64,000 nt of DNA from Rhynchopus sp. YZ270_cl-10 (lineage: Eukaryota; Euglenozoa; Diplonemea; Diplonemida; Diplonemidae), in contig OZ037858.1 in NCBI GenBank assembly GCA_964035575.1, positions 744,001 through 808,000 on the forward strand, read 5' to 3'. Position 1 is the stretch's first letter, and each line of letters begins with the position of its first letter. The notes beneath the pieces are model-generated. The model did no database searches. It had not been told where the DNA came from and was given only the letters and a program-made list of their open reading frames with translations. Position numbers and translations under genes: made by a program. Below are positions 1-9,217 of the stretch, piece after piece.

Positions 1-1610
1 TGGGGTCCTTTTTCTTCGTTCTTTCTCGGTTCTTATTCAGTAGAATAGAAACTATATGAAATATTTCTTGGTTGTTGCTCTGTAAGAATTTATGCTGTTT
101 CTCATTTTCCGTATCAAGCGGGAACGGTGCGCCTCAAGAGGCAACGTTCATCGGTCATTCCCCCCCTCTGAAATGACAGTTTTCTTTCCACGATTCCTAT
201 ACATGACTTAGTGTCACCCCTGGGTTTTTCACACAGCCGCAGTCTATCGGAACGATGTCAGCATTTTCAATATTTCATTGTACCGGTGACTAAGCACACA
301 AGGCTTGGGTTCATCTAAAAACGTTTTCTTTTTTTTATTCCGGTGGCCGGTCAAATACCAAGGTACACTGTTACGAGAGAGAGGGCTTTTGTATTTCAAG
401 TCAACTCTTTTTGTTTGGATCAGACCAAATTGGGCGATATTTTTGTAAAGTGTTGGCAGCAAGGGGGGTGCTATGCCCTGCATCCGTTGTCACGATGGTG
501 TCTGCATCCAAGAAGAAAACTTTACCTTTTTTTCCCCTTCACACAATTCAATTTTGTGGACAATCGGTGTGTATGTGTATTTGAAAGCAAGGTGTGAGTA
601 GGTCCTAAGAGCGAACATTATCCATGTGTATGTGACTGCACCAAGGACCATAAAAAGTAAAAAAAAATAGATGAGTTTTAAACCACGAAATGGATTGTAG
701 GACTGCGTGGTTGGGTGTCCACCCCCGGTACAGCCGATCATGTACCAAGGTACACTGTTCACAAGCGGGTTGTTGTATTTCAAGCCAACTTTTTTTTTTA
801 TATTTTTGTTTTTTTTTGTTTTTGCAGGCGACTCAGCAAAGAGAGGATGGGGATTCTCTTACCAACATTTGTTTCTCCCCCCCCCAAAAAAAATAATAAT
901 CAAGCTTCGAAGAGCTGCAACACGTCCAAGTTTTCTTCTTTTTTTGAAAAAAATTCACCTCCCTCCCTCCCCCACACGCACACGCAATAACGCTTTGCAG
1001 AAAACGGCGCACCTTTCCCTCCCCTCCCCTCCCCCCGCACTCCTTGCTCACCTCTCTGCGATGGCACTCATTCTGTGTGACTCAGGTCTTTCCCCTCTTT
1101 CCCCCCTCTTTAGTGCCTGTGTCCGCCGATTGTACGGTGATGCGTTTGCACTTTCAACTTCTCTTTTATTCTGTCAACGCGATAGCTGATCTCTTTGAAA
1201 AACTCACCCTTCAAAAAAACCCCTTATTTTAAAAAGCCAGGAGAAAAAAAAAATCACGCATCTGACCTTCTTTTCAACATATTTCCCCCCTTTTTCTCTT
1301 CTCTCTAGGCTCCCCGACACCCATATTGGTTTGGTACTTCCTTTCGCAGTATGGTATCGAATTGTCATATTCCCGAACAGAAATTTTCTCTGAATTTATT
1401 TTAAATTTCAGATGAGTAGAGATGTGCACAGTGAGGCAGACTCATCTCTTCAACTTTTCTTTCGAATACTCCACACAACACAGTTTTTGTTTTTCGCTGT
1501 GTTTACAGACTCTTATCTATCACCCAAATCATCCCTCCACCTCCACCTCCACCACCATCTCCTAACAGAAACCAGCCTATGCTGGTATTGGAGGGTTGTA
1601 CAAAGCAACA
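1..1610. other. Repeat-rich spacer upstream of PSF2
   Basis: No convincing gene. The stretch holds several dispersed repeat modules. A degenerate copy of the CTAAGC stem-loop lies at 290-308, followed by TTCATCT and a T-run. Copies of the GGTACACTGTT...TTTGTATTTCAAG module lie near 357-405 and 742-790. A copy of the GTGCCTG...TTTGCAC module lies near 1112-1170, and a GATGTGCAC module near 1410. Several are followed by long pyrimidine runs and an AG (for example near 830 and 1411). The last pyrimidine-AG, at about 1555-1568, is a good leader acceptor for PSF2. Confidence 0.6.
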
Positions 1611-2399
1611 ATGAACCGATACGATGTTCGATGCTCGTCTGCAGGCGTGTCACGTCTTGAGTTCATGGCGCAAGAGGAAATGATCACCGTCATCCCAAAC
1701 TTCATGATGGACCAGGTCGACTTCTGCAGTGGTCGATTTGGCCCATTCAGCCCCCCCGATCCAGTGTCCATCCCATTATGGTTGGCAATTCTGTTGAAGG
1801 AAAGTGGACGATGCAAATTGGTCACCCCCGACTGGATGAACAAAGACGCACTTCAGGAGACCCTCAAAAATGAGCGCGAAAACGTTGAATTCCAGCCGCT
1901 TCCTTTTCATTATAAGGAAATCGCGAAACTGCTTTGCCGGTGGAGAGCTGACGTGCCTGATTGCACTGAGGTGGAGAGACTGCTTTTGGAGTTGGACAGC
2001 CTCAGAGATGAGAAGATTCGAAGGGGTGTTGCGACAATGAGAGGAAACGGGAACGGTTACAAACTAACGTCGTTGACGGCAATGGAGATCAACACTGCAC
2101 GGTCTTTGATGGGGCTTATCATGGACACAATGCAGGCCTATGATTCACATTCCACTCATACCCCTCCTCCTCTTGCAGGAGACCTTAACGCGCATCTTCC
2201 GCAAGAAGAAAGTCAACTCCCCGACACCATGCCCGTACCCGAAGCAGAAGAGCTCCACCAAATCCCTCTCCCAGACACCCCCGCAGTGGACACCCAAGAA
2301 GCCGCTCCAATTGTCATGCCAGCACCTCACGTCACACCCGACGCCTCTGTGCCTACAGAAACCCCTCAAGCACCGAAGAGGAGACGGTTGCGGAGGTAA
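1611..2399 (+). CDS. PSF2: GINS complex subunit PSF2
   Basis: The 262-residue product reads as PSF2, one of four GINS subunits that join CDC45 and MCM2-7 to form the replicative helicase in the nucleus. Visible family landmarks are EFMAQEEMITVIPNF near the N-terminus, then GPFSPPDPVSIPLWLAILLK, a WM near residue 75 that matches the usual PPEWM, and LTAMEINTARSLMGLIMDT toward the end of the helical domain. The conserved part is about 190 residues, the usual full length of PSF2. The remaining 70 residues are a Pro/acidic tail ending in KRRRLRR, which may act as a nuclear signal. The first ATG after the pyrimidine-AG at about 1568 was chosen. A pyrimidine-AG inside the frame near 2178 resembles an acceptor, but no matching donor is needed because the frame is open. 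Confidence 0.93.
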   Translation: MNRYDVRCSSAGVSRLEFMAQEEMITVIPNFMMDQVDFCSGRFGPFSPPDPVSIPLWLAILLKESGRCKLVTPDWMNKDALQETLKNERENVEFQPLPFHYKEIAKLLCRWRADVPDCTEVERLLLELDSLRDEKIRRGVATMRGNGNGYKLTSLTAMEINTARSLMGLIMDTMQAYDSHSTHTPPPLAGDLNAHLPQEESQLPDTMPVPEAEELHQIPLPDTPAVDTQEAAPIVMPAPHVTPDASVPTETPQAPKRRRLRR

Positions 2400-3693
2400 A
2401 ACGCAAAGAAAGAGAGAGAGGAAAAAAAGAGGCGGTTATTAGGTGCATTCAAAATTTTCTGGAAGGTCTGGAACTTTTCTGGGAAAAAAAGGGTATACTG
2501 TACCATTGGTAAAGCAATGTTGTTTCAAAGAAGTGCTTTTGGTAATGCTATGTATTTTTTGTGCACGAGAGGCACATTCATCTTACAAGTTTTTATTTTT
2601 TGGTGTTGGTTTTTAAACCGATGCTTTTGAGGGGGGAGGGGAGGTAGGGGAGGTGAAGTGGTGCAAAACCAATTTTTAAAAAAACTCCCTTTTATTGCCA
2701 GTAGATATATTATTCACGGAACGAACCATTTATGTGCAGAAAACTTTTTTGCACCAATTTTTCTCAGGGGGGGTGGAGGTGGAGGACCCTGCTTGTGTGA
2801 TTCAAAAGAAAAAAAACGAATTGCTAGATATACCAAACCCACATCCTCTCCCTCCCCCTCTCTAGCAAAGAGAGTCATGTTTTTTTTTTCCTTTTTTCTG
2901 ACTCCTCTCTGATTCGCATCTGTGATATTTCATTCTCGCGGAACAGCTGCCATAAAATCACCCAGTAGGGTTGTGGAAGGTTTATCCCCACCAAACAGCA
3001 CTCCGTTCTCTGCGCCGACTCCCACGTCTCCCGGTCACCATTCCTTCTCCTCAGCACCTCCAGGCGACCAACCGCTGCCTTCCCTACCTCCTGGTGGGCT
3101 CTTTCGCATCCTCCAACGTGCGTGAAGCTGTGGTGGTCCGTCAGCAGCCCCAGTATTCGGAGGTGTGTGGATTCGTGTGCCTGCATCCGGTGTACCGTGC
3201 TCACTCTCGCGTGCAGTCTCTCCTGCTATAGGTGAACGCAGGCGAGGTGCTGAGTGGACGCGAACCACTCCGGCACGTTGAGGTGCTCACCCCCGTTGTG
3301 TACGACTGCGATGCTGCGAAGCGACCCCGGTCGTGTCGGGACACCGACACCGCGCAGTCGTTGCTGGGTCCTTGGTTTTGTGTGCGCTCTGTTGTTTGTG
3401 GCATGCTGTGGTGTGGTCTTGGACTCAGACTCTGAGTCCAAGCCACAACTCTCTGGGATGGTTTGGACTGACAATTTTTTTCTGCACCGCCTCCTGGTGT
3501 GGCTGTCCCTGTCGGTCCCCTCGCCCTGACGCTTCCCTGGAGCACCGCGAGGTGCTCAAAGGTTGACCACTACGCTGGGGTTCATCTAAACAAAGCTTTT
3601 TTTTCTAATTTTTCCCATTCTCTCATGATGAAAATAATTTTTCCCATTCCCTCCTCCTCCTCCCCACCTCCCCCTTCAGCTTTGCGCACTGCA
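2400..3693. other. Spacer with stem-loop repeat and palindrome
   Basis: No gene recognised. At 2561-2575 there is a perfect small stem-loop, GTGC-ACGAGAG-GCAC, followed by ATTCATCTT and a T-run; this is one member of the dispersed family described in the findings. At about 3417-3441 two 12-base arms (CTTGGACTCAGA and its complement) flank one base, a near-perfect palindrome. A degenerate GGTTCATCTAAAC plus T-run lies near 3579. The 2950-3560 part is GC-richer and open in several frames, but it shows no family resemblance and no splice pattern that I trust. A pyrimidine tract and AG at 3671-3679 lead into the next gene. Confidence 0.55.
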
Positions 3694-4599
3694 ATGAACT
3701 ATGGGGTGCGCGCAGGGCTGAGCGAACGCCACGCACCTTGCAAACGCATTCAAGGATGTTACGAAAAACTGCTCAACCCCGACATCCACCGCCTTGTGGA
3801 GTTGTGGTACTACTTAGAGTGCAAGGGGTGGCAGCGACGGGCTTTTAAGAAGGTCTTTAAGAAGCTGTGGAGTATTTCACGAACAAACAAAAAGATGAAG
3901 GCGACACCGCACCACGAGATGGTGTGCCGCACCTATGTTCTCAACGTTCTTCGGGTTAAATACGAGCCTGCTGCGTTGCAGTACCTCTCTGAGGCGGACA
4001 GCACCGAAATGGAGGAGTTCCGGAGCACCTTTGCTGCGTTACATGGCATCTCTAAGAGGCTTCCTACTACGGCCTATAGCTCCAACTATAGAGAGTATAG
4101 GAGAAGCGAGTCGAAGCAGGCGAGGCCCACTGTGAGTCGTGCGGATGATGTGGAGAGAACGTGTAAAGATGCGTGGAGCGCGTTTCGCATTAGCAACCCT
4201 AATAGAGCAAAGTCGCCTGAGCCAGTGTTTGTCCCGCAGCGGCCAGCTTCTGCTGTGCCGCGTGGTGCACCCAAGGCGTCGCATCCCCCATATGCCCAGT
4301 GGTTTAATCCTGCAGAGAAGCCGCCGGCGGAGCCAAAAGCAGTGTTTTCCACAGCATTCCGCACAGTCCTCGAAGCTGCGAACGAAAGAAACGTGCCCAA
4401 TTCCGCCAGAGGTGTCCGCGACCTCTCCCAGCGGCAGAAACAGCTCGGGAACGTCTTCTCCGACCACACAGCGGCGAAGGCCTTCCGCTGCTTCGGTACA
4501 GCCTTCACAACAGATAATTGCCAAGAAAGAACCCAAGGACCCCCAGTCACCTTCCTCCGTAACAGACCCTCATCTGCGTGCGCAGTGAGGCGAAATTAG
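3694..4599 (+). CDS. Unknown protein with RP(A/S)SA motifs
   Basis: A 301-residue, strongly basic protein that I do not recognise. The N-terminal 130 residues look folded and helical, with aromatic and basic residues (LVELWYYLECKGWQRRAFKKVFKKLW). The rest is low-complexity and rich in Arg, Ser and Pro. It carries two related motifs, QRPASAVPR and NRPSSACAVRR, the second almost at the C-terminus. RPxSA motifs recur in many microtubule- and flagellum-associated proteins, so a cytoskeletal role is possible, but that is a guess. The start is the first ATG after a clean pyrimidine tract ending in CAG at 3679. A longer upstream frame exists but crosses that tract, so I prefer the shorter start. Confidence 0.7.
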   Translation: MNYGVRAGLSERHAPCKRIQGCYEKLLNPDIHRLVELWYYLECKGWQRRAFKKVFKKLWSISRTNKKMKATPHHEMVCRTYVLNVLRVKYEPAALQYLSEADSTEMEEFRSTFAALHGISKRLPTTAYSSNYREYRRSESKQARPTVSRADDVERTCKDAWSAFRISNPNRAKSPEPVFVPQRPASAVPRGAPKASHPPYAQWFNPAEKPPAEPKAVFSTAFRTVLEAANERNVPNSARGVRDLSQRQKQLGNVFSDHTAAKAFRCFGTAFTTDNCQERTQGPPVTFLRNRPSSACAVRRN

Positions 4600-4775
4600 T
4601 GCGTTTTTTTTGAGTGGAAGCGGGGAGATGTAAACCACAAAATGGATGTATGACTGCATGGTTGGGGGGTCCGACCGGTACGGTGGACCAAGGTACCACC
4701 TCAAAATATTTTTTCCCTGACCCATTGTGGATTCAAAGGTACCACAATAGTTAGTGCTTTCCAGCATTTTTCAGT
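4600..4775. repeat. Copy of dispersed AAACCACGAAATGGATG repeat
   Basis: The stretch near 4627-4735 is a diverged copy of a composite repeat also seen near 676-795, 12153-12400 and, in part, 15690-15745. Shared pieces are GTAAACCAC(A/G)AAATGGATGTA, GACTGCATGGTTGGG and a GTACCAAGGTAC box. The copy lies directly downstream of the preceding stop codon and directly upstream of the foldback element. Confidence 0.6.
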
Positions 4776-4781
4776 ATCTCA

Positions 4782-5659
4782 CACGTATGGCAAATGATAA
4801 TTTATTATGAGATCTCATAATAAATTATGAGATCATTATGCGCTATTATGCGCGCTCATAATAATCGCATAATGCATAATAGCGCATAATAGCACATAAT
4901 AGCACATAATAGCGCATAATGATTATGCGCTATTATGTGCTCATTATGTGCTCATTATGTGCTCATTATGTGCTCATTATGTGCTCATTATGTGCCCTAC
5001 CCCAATGCCCCAAACCAGAAAATACCACCCTCAGATGTCCAAAAATCCATCTGCGCCCGGTTTTGAGCAGTTTTGAGCCTCAAGAAGCCCCGTATCTGCT
5101 TTTTTCAAAAATGTACATACAACTTGTACCTGCCCACCCCTCGTAGATAGAGCAACTCACACATCCATCACGCCTCAGTGTGAGCCAGGGGCCAGAAAAG
5201 CCCCCAAAGCCACATATTTTCACCCCAGAACCTATCCCGAGGGGTACCCAGGCGGTTTCGGGGTGTTTAGAGGGACTTGGTGGAACTTAGAACCATGTTT
5301 CAAAAAGTGTCAAGCACCTGGTACCAAAGGTTTTCCCACCCAAGGTATCTTAAGCCGTCAAAAAACGTGAAGTAGGTAATAAATCAAAGAAACCCCCCTG
5401 AAGTCAATAAAAACCACACCATAGGCCCATTTGTACCCCAAAAATCGAATTCCGCCCGGTTTTGGGCACTTTTGACCACTTCTGAGCGACTTTTTTTGGG
5501 TGGGGGGGTGGGGGGTACGGCACATAATGAGCGCATAACGCCGCATAATTGGCGCATAATAGCGCATAATAGCACATAATAGCACATAATAGCGCATAAT
5601 ATCACATGTATTATGAGATCTCATAATAGCGCATAATATATTATCATTTGCCATACGTG
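4782..5659. mobile_element. Foldback/TIR DNA element with 6-bp target duplication
   Basis: The two ends are perfect 20-bp inverted repeats: CACGTATGGCAAATGATAAT at 4782-4801 and its complement at 5640-5659. Both arms continue inward for about 150-200 bp as AT-rich arrays built from CATAATAGCG/CATAATAGCA units, in opposite orientation. The element is flanked by the direct repeat ATCTCA (4776-4781 and 5660-5665), as expected for a target-site duplication. The 500-bp middle has no transposase-like reading frame; it contains two diverged copies of a piece with CGCCCGGTTTTG. This is a non-autonomous DNA transposon or foldback element. The family cannot be named from the ends alone. Confidence 0.85.
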
Positions 5660-5862
5660 ATCTCATATGCACGTTGCTTTTCCTGTGCCCCTCTCTCCAC
5701 TCTCCTCTTTACCCTGCCCAAAAACCGATCCGCTCTGTGAGTGGTCAATCTGTGCAAAAAAAAAGCTGTGGTTGTTTTATCCTCTTCCTCTTCCTCTATC
5801 TCCCTACCTCCCGCTATGATGACCTCCAGGAAGGTGGAGTCGTACACAACCCGCCGCATGCC

Positions 5863-7837
5863 ATGGCAGCCGATGCCACAGGGTTCAGTTTGGACCACCA
5901 ACAGATAACGTCGCAGGACCTGCAGACATTGGGGGAAGAGCAGCTGCTGAATGACAAGGTCATTAATGTGTTTATTTCGTTGCTGAAGAAGAGGGTTGCT
6001 GCACATGATGCGAGCATTTTTATTGCGTCGACACATTTGTGCACAAAGATTATGCAGAGAGACGGGGCAAGGCAGGCGAGCGAGAACTGGTTTTCAAAGC
6101 AGCTTCTGCTGTTGCCCTATAAGTGGATCTTCATCCCTGTGCACCATGCAGACTCTTCGCATTGGTCCTTACTTCTTGTGACCAACATCCGAGAATGGCT
6201 TCTGCAGCACACAGAAGAGGTGGCTGCGGAGAAGGCCGTACCGCACTTCGCACACAGAAAGCGTTCTGTCGCCCCCCTCATCGTGGCGCTCGACTCCATG
6301 GACATCTCCTGCGACCACCTCATCCCAAGCCTGACAATGTTCCTCGTCTACAGGTGGTTCAAAGAGCTGCGTGATGTAGGCGCCGTAGTCAGCCCACACA
6401 CCAACGAAGAAGACCTCGCAGGAAAGCTCCTACGCAACGTCCCGTTCGTCTCGGCAGACCTTCCGCAGCAGGAGAACAGTCACGACTGTGGCGTATATGT
6501 GGTATGTTTTGGGTGTTGTTTTGGAGCATTTTCGGTTCGTTTGTGTGTTTAATCATTCCTCCCGAGTGAAGTCTGTGGCAGCTAAACCAGTGATACAGCG
6601 TGCAGCGTGCAGCGTGCAGCGTGCAGCGTGCAGCGTGCAGCGTGCAGCGTGCAGCGTGCAGCGTGCAGCGTGCAGCGTGCAGCGTGCAGCGTGCAGCGTG
6701 CAGCGTGCAGCGTGCAGCGTGCAGCGTGCAGCGTGCAGCGTGCAGCGTGGAGGGGGTGTTTTTGCTTATCAATACCTTTGAAAATTCTGTGTCAAGAACC
6801 CGTCCTCGGACAGGTGATTATCGACTAAAACCTCTTGTATTTTGGACATCCCTCCATTATGTACCACCACAAAAACTTCCACCTCACATCAGCTTCATTA
6901 CCTCGACATTCTCTGCTGCAAAGGGGTTGAAGAAACTGTGGACTGCAGGACGCTGTATTGGTTTTTGGAAGGCTTTGGTGCGAACTGGTTTCCTGAAAGC
7001 GATGCTTCACGGAAGCGGAAGTACATGGTACGCCTGCTGAACCAGCTGCGCAAGATACAACAGGCCGATGGGGACACTGCCGCGTTATCCTACTTCATAA
7101 CGAAGGGCACCCAGATTGAGACCACCCGCACCGCAAAGCTTCTGTCCTGCCCTGCACTGAAAGACCTCAAAGCTATGATAGCTTGGCAAGAAGATCCGGG
7201 GATCCTGCTCCCCCCTGAGTCACCACAGCCCTTACGCAGCGACAGAAGCTACGAAAATAGAGAGGCAACGACGAACCTATCCCCAGAGTACGAGGTCCTA
7301 GACGAGAATGTGGACAGTGCAGACGACAGCGTGGCTCAGAAGGACTGCATCGAGCTTGAAGATTCCCTTCCCGCCCTCCCGGCACTCAGTCTGGGGGACA
7401 CCAGTGATCCGGCCAAAACGCAGCAATTTATGAGCCTTTTCCGTACCGCTCCTCCCGTCACCGCGCAACCACGCCGGAAGGTTCAAAGCGTTGAATTAGG
7501 CGAAGGTTCTGAAGAATCTAGTGAGAGTTCTGAATCATCAAGTGAACAAAAAATGCGGCAAAAGGATATGCGTAGAAAGCCTCCTCTGAAGACAGCGAGA
7601 CGGAGGAAACGGTCTAGCAGCGATGAGGATGATAGTGACGATGACAAAAAAGAGAAGGAGAAGGAGAAGGAGAAGGAGAAGGAGAAGGAAAAAGAAAAAG
7701 AAAAAGAAAAGCAGATAAACAAGAAGCCAAATGGTGACAAACCCGACGCAAAACGCAGACGCAAATCCACAACCCCAAAGGTGGTATCGATACAACAGCA
7801 GCTTCAAAAGGTGAAGCCTCCTACCAAAAAGAGGTGA
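5863..7837 (+). CDS. ULP1/SENP-type SUMO protease
   Basis: Two exons, 5863-6501 and 6893-7837, give 527 residues. The C48 protease fold is clear: LLNDKVINVFI near the start, catalytic His100 in DSSHWSLLLV, Asp144 in VALDSM, Gln203 in LPQQEN and Cys209 in HDCGVYV. The exon join (GTATGT donor after GTG, acceptor CACATCAG) keeps the fold, giving DCGVYVLHYLDILC. Such enzymes cut SUMO precursors or remove SUMO from proteins. The C-terminal half is unusual: an acidic/Ser stretch (SEESSESSESSSEQ), then a (KE)n run encoded by a GAGAAG microsatellite at about 7648-7710, then a basic tail, possibly nuclear. The catalytic domain sits at the N-terminus, the reverse of yeast Ulp1. An extra upstream exon cannot be excluded. 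Confidence 0.88.
6596..6747. repeat. 7-bp satellite (GTGCAGC)n in the protease intron
   Basis: About 21 nearly perfect head-to-tail copies of GTGCAGC occupy some 150 bp inside the 391-bp intron (6502-6892) of the SUMO protease gene. All three frames on each strand are open through the array, which produces artificial long reading frames; these are not genes. Confidence 0.95.
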
Positions 7838-8125
7838 GAGCGATGTCTTCTCTCCCACCCCCCACCCTACCCCCCTGGTGTATTAGCATCACAATAACGA
7901 AAAACTACAAACTTTTCCATATTCTCTCCCTTTTTTAACCTGATCAAGGTGACAACACCCGAGACACATACCAACCTTTTACCATTCTCAATGCCCCTTT
8001 GTATACAAAAACCTATCTGATGTTCGATTGCGATCAACGGTGATGAAGCACTATGGGGCTGCCTCGCATCTGATGAACGGTGAGGCATTTGCACTTTTAA
8101 AATTTTCTCTTTTTTTTACGGTGTC
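7838..8125. other. Spacer after SUMO protease gene
   Basis: No gene. T- and C-rich spacer with a module near 8055-8105 (GATGAACGGTGAGGCATTTGCACTTTT) that resembles the GTGCCTG...TTTGCAC repeat, followed by a T-run directly before the left arm of the inverted-repeat segment. Confidence 0.5.
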
Positions 8126-9112
8126 CAGGGTTTCCGCCAGGATTTGGGGTTTCAGAAATTGGGGTGTACCATGAAAATGACCCCCAAAAAAATTTTTTTT
8201 CTCCCCGAAAAAGCGGTCGTCGCGCGCTTCGCGCGCGCCTCCCTGGCAGACACAGGTAGAGAGGCGAAGCGTGCGGGGGTGCTCCAAAAAAATATTTTGG
8301 GAAGGGTTGAAAGGGAAGAAGGGGAGGCGCGAGATACGCTCACTACCGGTTGAGGTGTCACTTCCACTGGGCTGCAGATATGTGGCGCATCTCTGCAGCA
8401 CTGTAATCACTGTGTAGCGCCATGCAATGAAAAAAGCAAATACCATCACCCTCTCACAAGACTCCTTTACCTTGTGAAGCTTCCACCCCCGACCTCCAAA
8501 CGAACCAGCTGTGAAGTTTAACATGGTTGCTATCAAAGCTGGTGCTAAAACCCAAAAAGTTGCCAATGCTGCGGCAGAGCCGACTTGTCTTGGTCAAGAA
8601 GGAGACCCCTCCCACGGTTGACGAGGCGATACGGGCATCACTTCGGCTGGAGGAGGTGGAAGCGGAATCAAGGAGACAATGGGGAAAGGTAAGGAGTCTT
8701 GTGAGAGTGATGAGAGGGATCCCGTTGGGACATGTAGTAGAAAGTGAATGCATTCGTCGCTTGCACCGAAGCCTCCTTTAAAAAAGGGGCAATACACAGA
8801 AGTGTCAATGATAATATAGCAACATCAAATAGCCAGCAACACAGCGCCGCAGGCGCACGGTACGCTACTTTTTTTTTTATTTTTCCCCTAGATTTTACCC
8901 CCCTTTTCTTCCACTTCTTTTGACACAGCGAGCCAAACGCTCTGCACGGTGGGGTCACATGACCACGGGGGGTCATCTACAACCTCTTAAAACCCCATTT
9001 TTCTCGGGGTGTACTTTGGTACACCCCGAATCCCTGTAAAAATCCAATTTTTTCCTGGAAAAATATTGGGGTGTACCAAAGTACACCCCGGTACACCTTG
9101 GCGGAAACTCTG
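8126..9112. repeat. Inverted-repeat-bounded segment, probable DNA element
   Basis: The outer arms are CAGGGTTTCCGCCAGG at 8126-8141 and the matching complement at 9097-9112, with one or two mismatches. Just inside each arm is a GGGGTGTACC box. On the right side two 22-bp sequences, at about 9005-9026 and 9069-9090, are exact reverse complements of each other, and each is itself nearly palindromic. A GCGCCGCAGGCGC hairpin with GGTACGC lies near 8846-8870 and has a second copy near 50026. I see no clear target duplication and no transposase, so calling it a mobile element is inference. Confidence 0.5.
8580..8690 (+). pseudogene. Orphan exon-like coding fragment
   Basis: Between an acceptor-like GCTGCGGCAG and a strong donor (AAG|GTAAGG) lies an open, coding-looking stretch that reads SRLVLVKKETPPTVDEAIRA and then a charged helix ending RRQWGK. 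It cannot be joined to the next gene at the 9195 acceptor without reaching a stop after a dozen codons. It lies inside the inverted-repeat segment and may be a captured exon, or an exon of a gene whose other parts I cannot see. Confidence 0.3.
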
Positions 9113-9217
9113 GTGTCGCGCATGCATCTGTATTCTTTTAGCAACGTCTTCGATTGAGCTTTTTTACAATGTTTTACTCTTCACCCACCTTGCAGAGGTG
9201 CAACACAACAACACATA

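Noticed and set aside
4860-4995. Regularly spaced CATAATAGCA units, considered as a CRISPR-like array
   Set aside because: There are no unique spacers, and the array is one arm of an inverted-repeat element in a eukaryotic genome.
6488-7040. Repetitive frames (CSVQRAA and CTLHAAR type)
   Set aside because: Products of the 7-bp satellite, which is open in all frames; the region is an intron.
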